DNA of 64,000 nt from Trichomonas vaginalis G3 (GCF_026262505.1 NC_067206.1:24567896-24631895), one strand, 5' to 3'. Positions 1 to 9,937 are shown, counted from the stretch's first letter. Translations and numbers: made by a program. The notes: generated by a model from the letters alone, not told the origin.

Positions 1-1
1 G

Positions 2-822
2 TTAATCAAATTTAACACTTCCTTTATTTAAATCAACTATTATTTTTCCATGTTCACCTAATTGCTGATATTGTGTGTAAAGTTCATTAATGCTCATTGG
101 TAAATTCACTTGATAAAGCATAACGTTCAACTGTTGACGACTAAACCCACTGAAAATGAAAAGTGTTGATAGATTTTGATTTAATGTTTGTGCTTAATGC
201 TTTGAAATATTGAACAGCCATAAAGAATGAACACTGAATGTGTCGACATTGAGTTAATAACTGATTAAAATATGATTTCTCATTTTTATTAGTTTTGATT
301 TCACCGCATCATCTAGAAAAATGAGTGAATGCAAAAATTCTCTATCAAAATTTGAAATAGAAAGTGTTTCAAATAATTCATCCCGTTGTTTATCAATAAT
401 TTTATCCTCTAATCCTTGCTTCTTGATTGTATTATATAATTCTTTATACATTAAAAGTTTTTAAATAATCTTCTGCTTCTTCTTGTGATAAATAAATAAT
501 TGGAATTTTGATTAAATGCTTTAAAGATTCAAATGTATCATCTGAAGGTGAACCGAACGGTTGATATAAATTAACACATGTGAATAGGTAAGTGTTAGCA
601 ATAAATAATTTGTTTTAATATCGTTAATTTTTACCTTTATTCTGTTTACCAATTGCTGCAGTGATTTGAATTTAAGTAACATTCAGAATATGGAATTTTC
701 ATTAATTTTTCCTTAGATAGAGCATTTCTATTATCACTCAATGCTTCATTAATCATATCATCTACGTATGTATTATATACTCCTGCTAATTCTTCATAAG
801 GGGTGGATGAATTTAAATCCAT
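2..822 (-). pseudogene. Decayed gene of unknown function (older element)
   Basis: Reading the minus strand from ATG at 822, an open stretch begins MDLNSSTPYEELAGVYNTY and is lost by frameshift after about 58 codons. Open pieces in other frames follow: 451-254 begins MYKELYNTIKKQGLED, and the last 50 or so codons end in VDLNKGSVKFD and a stop at 4-2. Together they suggest one ancestral protein of roughly 270 residues broken by several single-base changes. I do not recognise the family. It lies just downstream of the capsid-like remnant in the same orientation, so it may have been a virion or accessory protein of the older element. Confidence 0.45.
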
Positions 823-849
823 TTAATCAAAAATAAATTTATAATTTAA

Positions 850-2487
850 ACATTTCTATTCATCAATATTTCATCATATGAACTTCTATACTGTGGTGGT
901 GTACCTATTGGATGATATTTTCAAACCTTCATCCGGTGTCCATGTCCAAATATGTAGTCCTAGTAAACCAAACCTGAGGAGGATTTGTCACCTTTGAACA
1001 GTAAGTGTCATTTTCACCCTGAATGATTGGATAAGCTTTCACTTGTACTGTAACTTGTGAGTTGAAAGTTTCTAATCCATCAAAGAATATACCCGCTTCC
1101 ATCACGTTGAACTGGAATAGTGCATAAGAATGAAGTTTGGTCTTTCCACGTTCTAGCTAATGGCGTGCCATATCATCATTCAGTGGTCTAGTTAATGAGT
1201 CCTCGTATTCTTCTGTGCATTCATTCACTCCATCTAAATCAGAAGCTTGAAGCATACGTGTAAAGAATATGTCGCCCACTGTGGTCATCGCTTGATCGGG
1301 GAAGTTTCTGGAATCTATAGTGACCTGAAGACCTCGAAGCATTGGATTTTCTAAAACCGTTCTTTGCATTGCATTCTTCGGAAATGTTAACACAACATCT
1401 GTAACATTATGAAGAGCGTATGAGAAATCTGAAGCTAATACCTTCAGGAGTGATGCAACCTCCATTTAGTGAACGAACGTCAATATGTTGAGCTGGAATC
1501 ATGAATGGATCTTCCTTACTGAATAAACGTGGTATTGCTTTAACTGATTCTTCAATTAAACCGTATCCTGGTGTAATGCATTTATCCTCTAAAACTTCCA
1601 TCTTTGTGCATGAAATAATAACATCATCAACTGTTGCGTCAGCAGATGTAGCGGCTAAGCTTGTAATAATTTGGCAGGAAGTCCGATTTGTTGGAATTTG
1701 CGATCAATATTTATAAACATGATTCATAATCTTTTCATAATTTTCATCAGTTATCTTTTCATAAACGTAATTTTTGTAAATCAGCAACTCTTAACGGGTC
1801 AACCTGACAAAATACTAAATATCCTGAAAACATAATATTTAAGAATGATATCACCAAATGATTTAGGATAATCATCGAACGCCTGAAATTCTAACAAATC
1901 ATTTACCGGAAAATCATATCAAAAGTGATATCACTTCTTCATTTGCGTTCTTGAAAACTTCTGAGGGTCAATATATTTACCACATACTGAGTTATCATAT
2001 TTTGAACATTATTATATAACGAATGAACAAACTTTTTAACTTTCCTTTCTGATTTTGGTTTATATGTTGCAAATGCGAAAGATTCACGGGCGCAATCCAT
2101 CTGAAGATAACCGGCATCCCCTCTTTCGGTTTCTACTTCTAATTGTTTAAAGCTTTGATTTGATGATTTGTAACCAACGAATAAACGCATGCATTTAAAA
2201 GCGGCATCACATGTGAAAGCTTTATTTGAAACTAGATTGCTTTAACTTTGCGTTTAAATATGTGTGTCACCTAATTGATTCACATCATGAGCCCGGATTT
2301 GTAATTCTTAAATGAGTTTGTTTATCATCAAAATATGGAGCAATCATCAATCATAGCATGAACTTTCAAGTTCTCTATAATATCTTCTACCGTCATTCTT
2401 TGCGAATATTTCATTTATCTTTTCGAATGAATGAAATACATTTCCATTAATCGGTTTAGTGTTTGGCACCAAATAGTTAGTCGTCAT
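850..2487 (-). pseudogene. Decayed capsid-like gene of the older element
   Basis: A start codon at 2487 opens with MTTNYLVPNTKPINGNVFHS. Open fragments continue down the minus strand in shifting frames: 2190-1939 (MRLFVGYKSSNQ...), 1601-1407 (...IPAQHIDVRSLNGG...), 1465-1157, and a last piece around 1130-900 with VWFT-like residues. The reconstructed span of about 540 codons and this kind of content resemble Maverick/Polinton major capsid proteins. It does not align by eye with the probable capsid protein of copies A and B, which suggests another lineage. The capsid identity is inference. Confidence 0.4.
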
Positions 2488-2555
2488 TTATTATAAATAA
2501 AAAATCAAAATTAAAAGATGAAAATGAATTTTTAATTTTAATGAAATAATCAACT

Positions 2556-2768
2556 ATGGCTGCAGGTATATTTAAGAAACTGTGGGATAAAGTAAAAAGA
2601 GGAGCGCATAAAGTTTGGGAAACAATGAAGAAGGAGCAAATTGGATATTTAAGAATAAAGAAGCAATTAGTGACGTTGCTGAATCAATACACCAAAAGCT
2701 GCCCCAATAAGAGAAATTTAAATAAAGGAGAAAAAGTTTATCAAAGACTTCAACCGATACTAAGATAA
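2556..2768 (+). pseudogene. Broken copy of a small amphipathic protein gene
   Basis: The first residues (MAAGIFKKLWDKVKRG) closely resemble the start of the convergent gene at 3023-2787 (MAAGFFKKLWDGIKKA). After about residue 28 the likely original frame is the other one (a piece with ISDVAESIHQKLP is readable there), so a frameshift is probable. The two related genes point toward each other with 18 bp between them, which suggests an inverted duplication followed by decay of this copy. Confidence 0.4.
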
Positions 2769-2786
2769 AAATAATTTATTTTTCCA

Positions 2787-3023
2787 CTATCTACCTCCTA
2801 TTTTATTAAGTATTCCTTCAGCAATTCCACCAACTGCGTTACCTGCTTGTGCTCCCATCGCTGGATTACCTGCTTTAGTACCTAATACTCCACCTATGAT
2901 AGTTCTTGCCGTTTTCGCTACTGGTGCCAAAAAGTTTGCAACGGGTTTAATAATCTTTTTATAAACCCAACCCGCAGCTTTCTTAATTCCATCCCATAAT
3001 TTTTTAAAGAATCCTGCAGCCAT
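2787..3023 (-). CDS. Small amphipathic/glycine-rich virion-like protein (older element)
   Basis: This is an intact 78-residue protein. Residues 1-30 form a cationic amphipathic segment (FFKKLWDGIKKAAGWVYKK) and residues 35-78 are Gly/Ala-rich and hydrophobic. Layout and size resemble the 26457-26215 and 23089-22688 proteins of copy A, which start MGFFGRIGNFF and MGLFGALAGVA. Small proteins of this kind in tailless dsDNA viruses often sit inside the capsid or disturb membranes; that role is inferred by analogy. It is one of only two intact genes in the older element's left part. Confidence 0.55.
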   Translation of the reverse strand: MAAGFFKKLWDGIKKAAGWVYKKIIKPVANFLAPVAKTARTIIGGVLGTKAGNPAMGAQAGNAVGGIAEGILNKIGGR

Positions 3024-3089
3024 TTCTGATTTAATATTAATTAAAAAATATATTTCATCACTTATATTCTAATTTTTATTTAATGATAA

Positions 3090-3458
3090 ATGAGACCAAT
3101 TTTAAAAATAAATGAAACAGAGGAGGAAGAAATAAATGAAAGTGAAGATGTTCAAAATAAAATAAACATTGTTAAACCCATTACTGAAATAAAAATTTTT
3201 TCATCTGTTGAAGAATTTAATGACTATTATGCTAATAATAAAAAATTATTTGAAGAATTGACAACATGTAAATTGAATAAAATGTTTAAAGTTGATGGAT
3301 TCAAAATTTCAAAAATAAAGGGGGTGGTTAGTTTGAAATCTATTCCTCAATCAAGAATCACCTCATTAATGAAAATAGATGATTTAACAAAAAGAATAGA
3401 AGAGATTGAAGAAAGAATGAATCAAATAATTGATTTCATAAATTCAAATAATCATTAG
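3090..3458 (+). CDS. Small acidic/coiled-coil protein, Maverick-associated type
   Basis: The intact ORF encodes 122 residues. The N-terminus is very acidic (residues 5-22, ETEEEEINESED), a mixed middle follows (residues 30-85), and the last 35 residues form a heptad-like helix (RIEEIEERMNQIIDFI). I recall similar short proteins recurring near trichomonad Mavericks, but no function is known to me. It ends 80 bp before the insertion point of copy A, so it belongs to the older element. Its intactness contrasts with the decayed capsid-like gene. Confidence 0.55.
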   Translation: MRPILKINETEEEEINESEDVQNKINIVKPITEIKIFSSVEEFNDYYANNKKLFEELTTCKLNKMFKVDGFKISKIKGVVSLKSIPQSRITSLMKIDDLTKRIEEIEERMNQIIDFINSNNH

Positions 3459-3532
3459 TTTCTTAAAGTTCTATGTTGAACTCATCAAATTCTTTTTAAA
3501 GTTTATTTTTTAAAAAAAATTTTATTTTTTAT

Positions 3533-3538
3533 TTCATT
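3533..3538 (+). repeat. Target-site duplication, left (TTCATT)
   Basis: TTCATT directly precedes the A-run that starts the left terminal repeat, and the same six bases follow the T-run at 28192-28197. Homopolymer ends leave a one-base uncertainty: TTTCATT also matches. Confidence 0.7.
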
Positions 3539-3792
3539 AAAAAAAAGGTAGTGGGGCTTCCTGGCACTTCGTGCCCTCTAGCCCCGAAGATGTTTAGTAT
3601 AAATGAAGTTTTTTTGGGTATTGGGGGCTTTCCAGGGGCTGCGCCCCTTCTAGCCCATAAAAATTTTTGAGAGTCGTCGCTGTTGACTTTTTTTGTAGAG
3701 CACTCAAAATAGTATAACGTTGTCCGGACAAGTAAGGGTCTATCGTCGCTACAGGAAAAGTTACGGGCGTTCCAAGGAAGTATACTTTGAGA
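3539..3792 (+). repeat. Left terminal inverted repeat, copy A
   Basis: It starts with an A-run then GGTAGTGGGGCTTCC and ends at ...TATACTTTGAGA, matching in reverse 27928-28191 with few differences. It holds G+C-rich hairpins that stand out in this A+T-rich DNA: GGCAC-TTC-GTGCC near 3564 and GGGGC-TGC-GCCCC near 3635. Its inner edge runs at a short shared sequence (ACTTTGAGAG) into a duplicated piece of the methyltransferase gene. Confidence 0.85.
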
Positions 3793-3966
3793 GACTCTTT
3801 AGAAACTTTAGACGTTTTACATAACCATCCATGCTTTTACTTTACATCCGATAAAAGTGGTTTGGAAACTGTTATGAGATGGTTAGAGGACATACATGAC
3901 TATGAGTTTAGATATGACAAGATAGAATATGAGAGAGGTCCTATAAACCGGAGAAAGTGTCATATA
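3783..3966 (+). repeat. Inverted duplicate of the methyltransferase 3' end
   Basis: These bases match, in inverted orientation, about 27018-27200 inside the adenine methyltransferase gene, and give an ORF fragment (3787-4002) repeating that protein's last 60 or so residues. The junction to the terminal repeat lies in a shared ACTTTGAGAG, pointing to microhomology-mediated joining. Copy B keeps part of the same fragment at 43634-43686, so the event is older than the split of the two copies. The fragment now forms the upstream region of the 731-aa gene. Confidence 0.75.
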
Positions 3967-4003
3967 AACATCTGTCAAAAGCCGCTTTTTAACTTCACTT
4001 AAA

Positions 4004-6199
4004 ATGCCACGTAAGCTACGTAAGAATATACGTAAGAGGAAGAGAGCATTGAAACATCCAATAGTAAGACTGACACCACAACAACAGTTGCAACAACAAA
4101 TGCTGAATGACCCCACTATGTTGCAACAAATGTCAAGCAATCCTATGCTTTTAAACCGAGTCATTGGTGCACAGAGTGGAGGTTTAAGAGCGGCACTTTT
4201 AGCGAAAATGGCAGGCTATGGTGGAACTGCAGACGGAACAGCCTATAACCCTCAAAGTCAAATGAATTTGAGTTCACTCAAAAATCAAATAACAGATGTC
4301 AAAAAGTCAAACATAGACATACAGAAACAAATAAGTGAAAACGAAAAGAAACTAGAATACGACAGACACACAAAGAAACTCAATGAGTTAAACGTAGAGA
4401 AAAAGAAGAAAGAAGAACAACTGAAAGAACTAAGTACAGAGCAATATGCGAAAAAAGTGTCAGAAAAAGCAGCAGAAGTAGCAAAAATGGAACAAGATGT
4501 TTTAAATTTGAAAAACCATACTACTCAATATAAAGTACTGAAAGATGAAGAGATAAAACAAAAAGCCCTGAAGACATATATGGATAGCGATGAGTATAAA
4601 AAAGAAGTTGAAGCAAATGTAAAGGCAGAAAAACTTTTACAGTTGCAAAACCAAACCGTACAGTATGAAAACTTAGCACAAGAAAGTAAAAATAACGACG
4701 CAGCCATGCAAAAGGCAATGAAAAGCGCAGAATATATAAAAGCTAACAATGACTGGTTAGATGCCCAAGCCAACGCTAAAGCAGCCCAACTTATAGGGTC
4801 AATAAGGACAAAAATACAAGCGGATGAAGACAGTTCAAATGAAGCTTTAACGAATGCTGACTTTAAGAACGCCTTCGAAGCTCTTCATAGTAAGGTGAAA
4901 CTAGTGAACGACTTCTCATCTGGAAAGAAACTGAAGTCTGAAGGTTTCGACAAAGAGTTAAGAGAAGTAGCACAAAATATGACGAAAATAACAGATGCAG
5001 CAACGAGACAGGCAGTTCAAAGTGCCTATGACGCCGTTAGAGCAACTGTTGTGGAAAGTCAAGAAAAAGAGTTACAACAGACCAAAACAGACCTAGTAAA
5101 TGCTTTCTTAAAAACGAAAAGTCAGGTAGGACATTACGCTGCAGATGGAACATATGTGCCAGCTGGTGGAACTTATATACCAGCTGGTGGAACTTATATA
5201 CCAGCTGTTGGAATTTATATACCACCAAACCCTCCAAGAGAAGCACCTGCACCAGGACTACCTAAAACATTTACATCGTCACATGGACACAGACACAGGC
5301 GTGCACCAAAACCAACACAACAACCAACAGTTCAAAACCCTGCACAACAACCACCTCCACAACCAGCACAACAACCAACAGTTCAAAACCCTGCACAACA
5401 ACCACCTCCACAACCAGCACAACAACCACCTCCACAACCAGCACAACAACCACAAACAGAGCAAGGACATAAAAGAAGTAGAGAACAAGGAAACCAAGAA
5501 TTCTTAAAAATGCTTAAGGAAGAGTATGGTTACCGAGATACTATTGACTTTAGTGACAGATATAAAGAAGCTATTAGAAAGTTCAAGGAAGGAAATACTG
5601 ACCCGAACCTATTTAGCTTTATGACTCAGCACCAAATCAGATATAATCTCAAACCTGGAAAATACAAGCTCACTAAGGGATATGATTTAATAGCATATCA
5701 TCCAAATGACATGGATGAATTTACTCCGAGATATTTGATGTCAGAGCTAAATGACAATTCAACTCTCTTCATAAAACGCGTAAAAAATAGAGACGGAACG
5801 AAAGAAGAAAGGCTTATGAATGCGAATGACTTAAATAGGGAATTTGCTAAAAACGGTCTCGGAATATATGAAATGTCAGCAGATGAGGTACAAGAAACTC
5901 CACAGGAAGAAGTTCAGATACAACCAGACATGGAAGAAATAGTTCAGCAACAACAGCTAGAAGAGCCTGAAGGAAACGAACAAGTCCCTCCTTTGGAAAC
6001 TAACTTCACAGAACTAGATGAAGATTTGGAACAGCCGAAAAATCTTGACCCTCAACAAGAGTATGAGGTGAATATGGAATCTTTCCAAGAGTCTAAGAAA
6101 AATTCAGCTGACATAGTAGAAGAATATCGAAAAATGTTTGCCGACATACAAAAGACTCCAAATCAGATGAAAATATTCAGCATAGAATGGAAGTACTGA
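4004..6199 (+). CDS. Large coiled-coil, Q/P-rich Maverick protein, function unknown
   Basis: This intact 731-residue protein is the first gene of the element. Residues 1-20 are strongly basic (MPRKLRKNIRKRKRALKH). A Q-rich stretch follows, then a long Lys/Glu-rich coiled coil (about 95-375), three or four tandem GGTYIPA-type repeats (about 380-405), a QQPPPQPA low-complexity block (about 435-485) and a C-terminal domain ending in acidic/Gln-rich sequence. I know no enzyme motif in it. The repeat blocks differ in number in copy B, as expected for slippage-prone DNA. A DNA-binding or virion scaffold role is possible but only inferred. Its stop overlaps the next start by 13 bp. Confidence 0.8.
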   Translation: MPRKLRKNIRKRKRALKHPIVRLTPQQQLQQQMLNDPTMLQQMSSNPMLLNRVIGAQSGGLRAALLAKMAGYGGTADGTAYNPQSQMNLSSLKNQITDVKKSNIDIQKQISENEKKLEYDRHTKKLNELNVEKKKKEEQLKELSTEQYAKKVSEKAAEVAKMEQDVLNLKNHTTQYKVLKDEEIKQKALKTYMDSDEYKKEVEANVKAEKLLQLQNQTVQYENLAQESKNNDAAMQKAMKSAEYIKANNDWLDAQANAKAAQLIGSIRTKIQADEDSSNEALTNADFKNAFEALHSKVKLVNDFSSGKKLKSEGFDKELREVAQNMTKITDAATRQAVQSAYDAVRATVVESQEKELQQTKTDLVNAFLKTKSQVGHYAADGTYVPAGGTYIPAGGTYIPAVGIYIPPNPPREAPAPGLPKTFTSSHGHRHRRAPKPTQQPTVQNPAQQPPPQPAQQPTVQNPAQQPPPQPAQQPPPQPAQQPQTEQGHKRSREQGNQEFLKMLKEEYGYRDTIDFSDRYKEAIRKFKEGNTDPNLFSFMTQHQIRYNLKPGKYKLTKGYDLIAYHPNDMDEFTPRYLMSELNDNSTLFIKRVKNRDGTKEERLMNANDLNREFAKNGLGIYEMSADEVQETPQEEVQIQPDMEEIVQQQQLEEPEGNEQVPPLETNFTELDEDLEQPKNLDPQQEYEVNMESFQESKKNSADIVEEYRKMFADIQKTPNQMKIFSIEWKY

Positions 6200-7386
6200 A
6201 AGAAAATGTACGCAAATACAACAATCCTTTTTACTACTTACGACCATATAACGTTCAATCTTTGGCTGAACTCGGTGAAAATAAAAGGTTAAATTTCAAC
6301 AAAACATATAGAAATGAAACATTGTTTAAAGTTCATTCAGAACCTAACCAAGATGGAAACAAACCTACTTTTGTTTCTGCAGACTATGGAACTACAATGA
6401 GATGGGGTCATAAAGCTAATCCGGATAGGTGGTTCATAAACTTACAACCACAATTCCAAGAAGTTGTAGACGCAATGGAAGTCAATGGTGAACCAGATAT
6501 AGCTGGTATTTTCAGCGCGGCTTTAATGCCATTGAAAGATATGAAACATGCAGATATTTTGGACCAGTATGAAATGAACATGGCTGATGGAAATATAACA
6601 CCTGACGTTCTAAAACATTTATCTCAAAGAACTACACAGAACCATAAAGATGGTATATTTGGTGAAGAGTTTAGAAAGAAAGTTAGGGAGAGAGAAGGAA
6701 GAGAACCTATTGTACATGACCTTGCAAACGAAAGTTTGCAAAATGTCATAAAAACTTACTTTGTAGACAATGAACTGAGAAGGGATGAATATTTAAGAAA
6801 ACTCAAATGGACAGTACCAAATGAAATGTTAGTATTGAAAAACACGTTCCTTGACAAAATAAAACCAACTACAGAAATAAATGACGCAAGACTGAAATAT
6901 TGGGTAAAAGCTTTCCCATTCACAAAAGATATAATTGGTTACATGGAAAGAAAACCAGAATGGCTACAAAAACATATATTTGGAAACGAGCATATTCCAT
7001 ATGGACAAGCTCTGTTTGAAGAGCTTGAACCGGAAACTCAGGAAAGAGTCATGCAAACAATAAGCGACGACTCAAATACAAACTATGACAAAATCTTTCT
7101 AGGATATTGGTTACCTGAGATGGGCGACCAGAGCCCAAAGGCAAAAAGGACATGGGAAATTTACAACATACTAGGTGAACATGAGGCAAAGATGCAACAA
7201 CTTGAAGCAGAGGGCAAGTTACCAAAAGCGACACCAAAGAAGAAGAGAAGAGTAGAACAAAGTGAAAGTAGTGAAGAAGTAACTTCATCTAGTGAAAGTA
7301 GTGGCAATGAAGGAAAAAGAAGAGTTAAAAACTCAGTCAGGAAGAAAGTAAAGCTTGGTCCACGTGGGTTCTATTATGACACATAA
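6187..7386 (+). CDS. Basic-tailed Maverick protein, function unknown
   Basis: The intact 399-residue protein has a soluble, mixed-charge body (residues 1-340), then a tail with PKKKRRVE, a Ser/Glu-rich run (SESSEEVTSSSESSG) and a second basic cluster (RRVKNSVRKKVKLG). PKKKRRV looks like a classical nuclear localisation signal. Copy B lacks about 30 residues here, including that motif. The start at 6187 overlaps the stop of the previous gene; the frame stays open upstream to about 6112, so a once-continuous gene or frameshifting cannot be excluded. The function is not recognised; its place just before the capsid gene suggests a virion or assembly role. Confidence 0.75.
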   Translation: MEVLKENVRKYNNPFYYLRPYNVQSLAELGENKRLNFNKTYRNETLFKVHSEPNQDGNKPTFVSADYGTTMRWGHKANPDRWFINLQPQFQEVVDAMEVNGEPDIAGIFSAALMPLKDMKHADILDQYEMNMADGNITPDVLKHLSQRTTQNHKDGIFGEEFRKKVREREGREPIVHDLANESLQNVIKTYFVDNELRRDEYLRKLKWTVPNEMLVLKNTFLDKIKPTTEINDARLKYWVKAFPFTKDIIGYMERKPEWLQKHIFGNEHIPYGQALFEELEPETQERVMQTISDDSNTNYDKIFLGYWLPEMGDQSPKAKRTWEIYNILGEHEAKMQQLEAEGKLPKATPKKKRRVEQSESSEEVTSSSESSGNEGKRRVKNSVRKKVKLGPRGFYYDT

Positions 7387-7418
7387 ATTCAACTATTCTA
7401 TATTTTTACCCATATGAA

Positions 7419-9024
7419 ATGTACGCCGCTCAGAATATAACGCCAACAGTTTTGGATGCCATGAACGGAAATGTTTCCGAATGGTATAACGAATGCGACA
7501 ATGCCATTAGAAGGTCAGAAATAGTTCCTGGAACTTACGAATATAACAACTGCTGTTTCTTATGGAAACGTAGGTGAGTTTGGAGAAGGTTCTTCAACAA
7601 CAGTAGATATTGCTTGCGACAGGTTTCATATTATTTCTATTGACAACTCTTTCTTATACGTGGAACAAGACATTGAAATAAAACCTTCTGCCAAGTTGTC
7701 TGACAAGAAAGGTTGCAATGGAATTTTCTATGTCGGATACCAATATGCTCCAGAAGTTTTCATGGGATATAAGATATATTCTAACTCTGACTTAGTTCAA
7801 ACAGTAACATGGGCAAACTATGAATGGTTCGCTTTGAGAAACTCAGTACAACCACAAGCTAGAGAACAAACAGACCAGTATGCAACTATTGAGAAAATAA
7901 GAAGACTTGACCCTAACGTTCCAGGAGTTTATGTTAACCTTTCTGGTTCAGATGGAACTGCAGTAACCAAAGTAAAACTGAAACTTAGAGTTCCTTTGTT
8001 ATCTTTCCTCATCTTCAGGTTTTTAAGATACTTACCAAACTGGGCAGGAAAAATTTCTATCGAACTTACTCCAAGCAAAAATAACTTAGTCATTGCACCA
8101 ACGCAAGACCCATTCAGCATTACTGTAGCTGGAACTGGTGGAGCCAAGTTCTGTGACTTTTGCAAAGACAAAGTTGACTTAGACTTTGGTTTCTCAAACC
8201 TCAACACTGAAGTAAACTATTATTTCAATGCTGCTGGAACTGCTTGGGACCCAGTTAAGTTCACATGCGAAAAATTTGAATGCAAGAGAATAGAAAGCAG
8301 ACTTGCAGTCTATATGTTGGACCCAGATATTTCAAATGCTTTAGCTGCCAAATATATTGCAGTTCCACTTATGTTCCCTATACACCAAATATCTGTCAAA
8401 GACTTTGCAGGTGAAGTTGGAAACCAAAGTGCTGACCCAGGTGCAAGAACAGATATTGCCTTAACAACTGCAATGAAACATGCAGATACTATGTTTGTAC
8501 TGTTCAGACGAACTATAAATGACTATTCTTGTTTCTACAACCCTGGTATTAAATATCATATAAACATAGATGGCAAATACTATCCAAGAGAAGAATATTC
8601 TACAGTTGAGGATATGAGGTCATACAACTTGACATTAGATGCTATGAACTTTAACAACAACTTCACAACAACCATTAACCCTGAAATGCAAAGTTCTATT
8701 ATGCCATATGTGAAAGTATGGACTCATACAGGAGGTCAAAAAACTCAATATACAAATGGAGACCGTTCAAACTTTTGGCTTGGCATTCCATTTGCTGACT
8801 CAGAAGACTTTATGGGTGGTATTTCAACTGTTGGTACAGTTCAAATACAATATACTGGTGACAGAGACGGTCCAGATGAATTGAAAGCAAAGAAGTTTAC
8901 AAAACCAATAGCACTTTTCACGGAAGATGCTCTTTTGAAGATTCGTTCGATGAAACCTGCTGGGGCTCCTCAGATTGGTATAACGACAGCTTCCATCGAG
9001 CAGATTTTGGCAGCAGGTCAGTAA
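7419..9024 (+). pseudogene. Probable major capsid protein gene, frameshifted (copy A)
   Basis: The gene starts at ATG 7419 and matches the intact 534-aa gene of copy B (47746-49350), but has one extra A near 7540 that shifts the frame, leaving an open stretch from about 7660 on. Size, few Cys, beta-rich character and position before a penton-like gene fit the double jelly-roll major capsid protein of Polintons. I infer the fold from context and did not demonstrate it. The rest of the reading frame is intact and nearly identical to copy B, so the break is recent. Confidence 0.7.
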
Positions 9025-9337
9025 GTTGTTCTTGAACTGACTTCTCTCCGTCAAATATTGACAGTACGCCAGTTTTGACATAATATTGTATTATAAACTT
9101 TCCTTTAGAAATATCGGTCAGTTTTGTTGTTATATTTTTGTCAACGTCGAGAACTTTCACCATTTCAGTTATACCAACTTTCTTTGCTTTATGAAAATAT
9201 TTTGGTTCAGCAAATATTGCTATTCTATAACATTTTCCATTGTTTGTATAAAGAACTATTCTGTCAATGTATTTGTATTGTTTGTGTGTGTAAACTTTGT
9301 TTTGCTTCAATTCGAAGAGATACTCAAATACGTCCAT
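8918..9337 (-). CDS. Small protein antisense to the capsid gene end
   Basis: The 139-residue protein starts MDVFEYLFELKQNKVYTH and is kept intact in copy B (49244-49663) with mostly conservative changes, which argues for a real gene. Its last 36 codons are antisense to the end of the capsid gene, an unusual overlap. The start lies 18 bp from the divergent gene at 9356, so they share a tiny promoter region. The function is not recognised. The plus-strand ORF that runs over this gene from 9086 is treated as an upstream artefact. Confidence 0.65.
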   Translation of the reverse strand: MDVFEYLFELKQNKVYTHKQYKYIDRIVLYTNNGKCYRIAIFAEPKYFHKAKKVGITEMVKVLDVDKNITTKLTDISKGKFIIQYYVKTGVLSIFDGEKSVQEQLTDLLPKSARWKLSLYQSEEPQQVSSNESSKEHLP

Positions 9338-9355
9338 CTTTTTATTCTAAGTAAA
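9338..9355. promoter_or_regulatory. 18-bp divergent promoter spacer
   Basis: The spacer CTTTTTATTCTAAGTAAA separates two divergent start codons. A very similar core (TTTTTATTCTAGATAAAA) lies between the divergent genes at 25344 and 25363. Trichomonad genes are known for very short 5' leaders with an initiator element; this spacer must contain both starts or place them inside coding sequence. Confidence 0.45.
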
Positions 9356-9937
9356 ATGTCATTTCCGAAAAATAGAAGCGTAAGTGTTTCAAAAGGTTTA
9401 ATGGCAGTGGCAGATGTGAAGTTAAATTCACCAACTCAAACAAACAGTCAAAGTGTTGTTGTCAATGTCAAAGACAGAGATGTTGAAGTGGGGAAACCAT
9501 ACGAAGACGAAGATGGTATAACAATTGTTCCTGTAAAAGAACAACCAACATATCCTGAAGTTAGCAGAGACTTAAGTTCTGTTGCAGATATTCGAAATGA
9601 CTACCAACAACTTAAAGACAAACTTAAAACTCAGGAGAAGATTTGTCAAGCTTTAGGTATAATGTTAAACTTGGTCGAACACAACCCTGTAAAAGTGAAC
9701 TCATATGTCATTGCACCTCATGAAGTTTTGAAAGAACTATTGAAACTTTTGACAGAGGCAGACGATATAAACATCAAAGAAATAGAACCCGACATTGCTT
9801 GCTGTGGTGTTTCATATAATGTCATTGACAAGATATACGTTATGAAAGGAGGTGAAACGTTGAACTTAAAATATAGTTTCCCAGACGTTATAAAAATATT
9901 TGACGACCACAACATTTCATTAAAATTTAGTTGCTAA
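9356..9937 (+). CDS. 193-aa Maverick protein, function unknown
   Basis: I chose the ATG at 9356 (MSFPKNRSVSVSKG) over the upstream in-frame ATG at 9086, because the upstream part is antisense to the conserved 9337-8918 gene. Residues 1-60 are Ser/Val-rich and likely extended; residues 80-110 form a short coiled coil (YQQLKDKLKTQEKICQ); the C-terminal half looks compact, with a CC pair (IACCGVSY). The gene sits between two capsid-type genes, so a virion role is plausible. The copy B version loses its last few residues to a one-base insertion. Confidence 0.65.
   Translation: MSFPKNRSVSVSKGLMAVADVKLNSPTQTNSQSVVVNVKDRDVEVGKPYEDEDGITIVPVKEQPTYPEVSRDLSSVADIRNDYQQLKDKLKTQEKICQALGIMLNLVEHNPVKVNSYVIAPHEVLKELLKLLTEADDINIKEIEPDIACCGVSYNVIDKIYVMKGGETLNLKYSFPDVIKIFDDHNISLKFSC

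Larger units (their letters stand above)
1..3538. mobile_element. Left part of an older, decayed Maverick-like element
   Basis: The region holds two heavily frameshifted minus-strand genes, one of them capsid-like, a small intact amphipathic-peptide gene and an acidic coiled-coil gene. None matches the backbone genes of copies A or B, so this is a different lineage. Copy A is inserted at its right edge and the sequence appears to resume at about 28198. The identification rests on gene type and on the TTCATT duplication; the element's own terminal repeats were not located. This is inference with moderate support. Confidence 0.5.

Noticed and set aside
3787-4002. 71-aa ORF as a separate small gene
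   Set aside because: It is the duplicated methyltransferase 3' end with a changed tail; no leader, and in copy B it is mostly deleted.
5145-5507. His/Gln/Asn-rich ORF in another frame of the 731-aa gene
   Set aside because: It arises from the CAACAACCA-type low-complexity DNA of the real gene.
9086-9355. In-frame N-terminal extension of the 193-aa protein (Phe/Cys-rich)
   Set aside because: It is antisense to the conserved 9337-8918 gene, and its odd composition fits a shadow frame. The Met at 9356 starts the conserved part.
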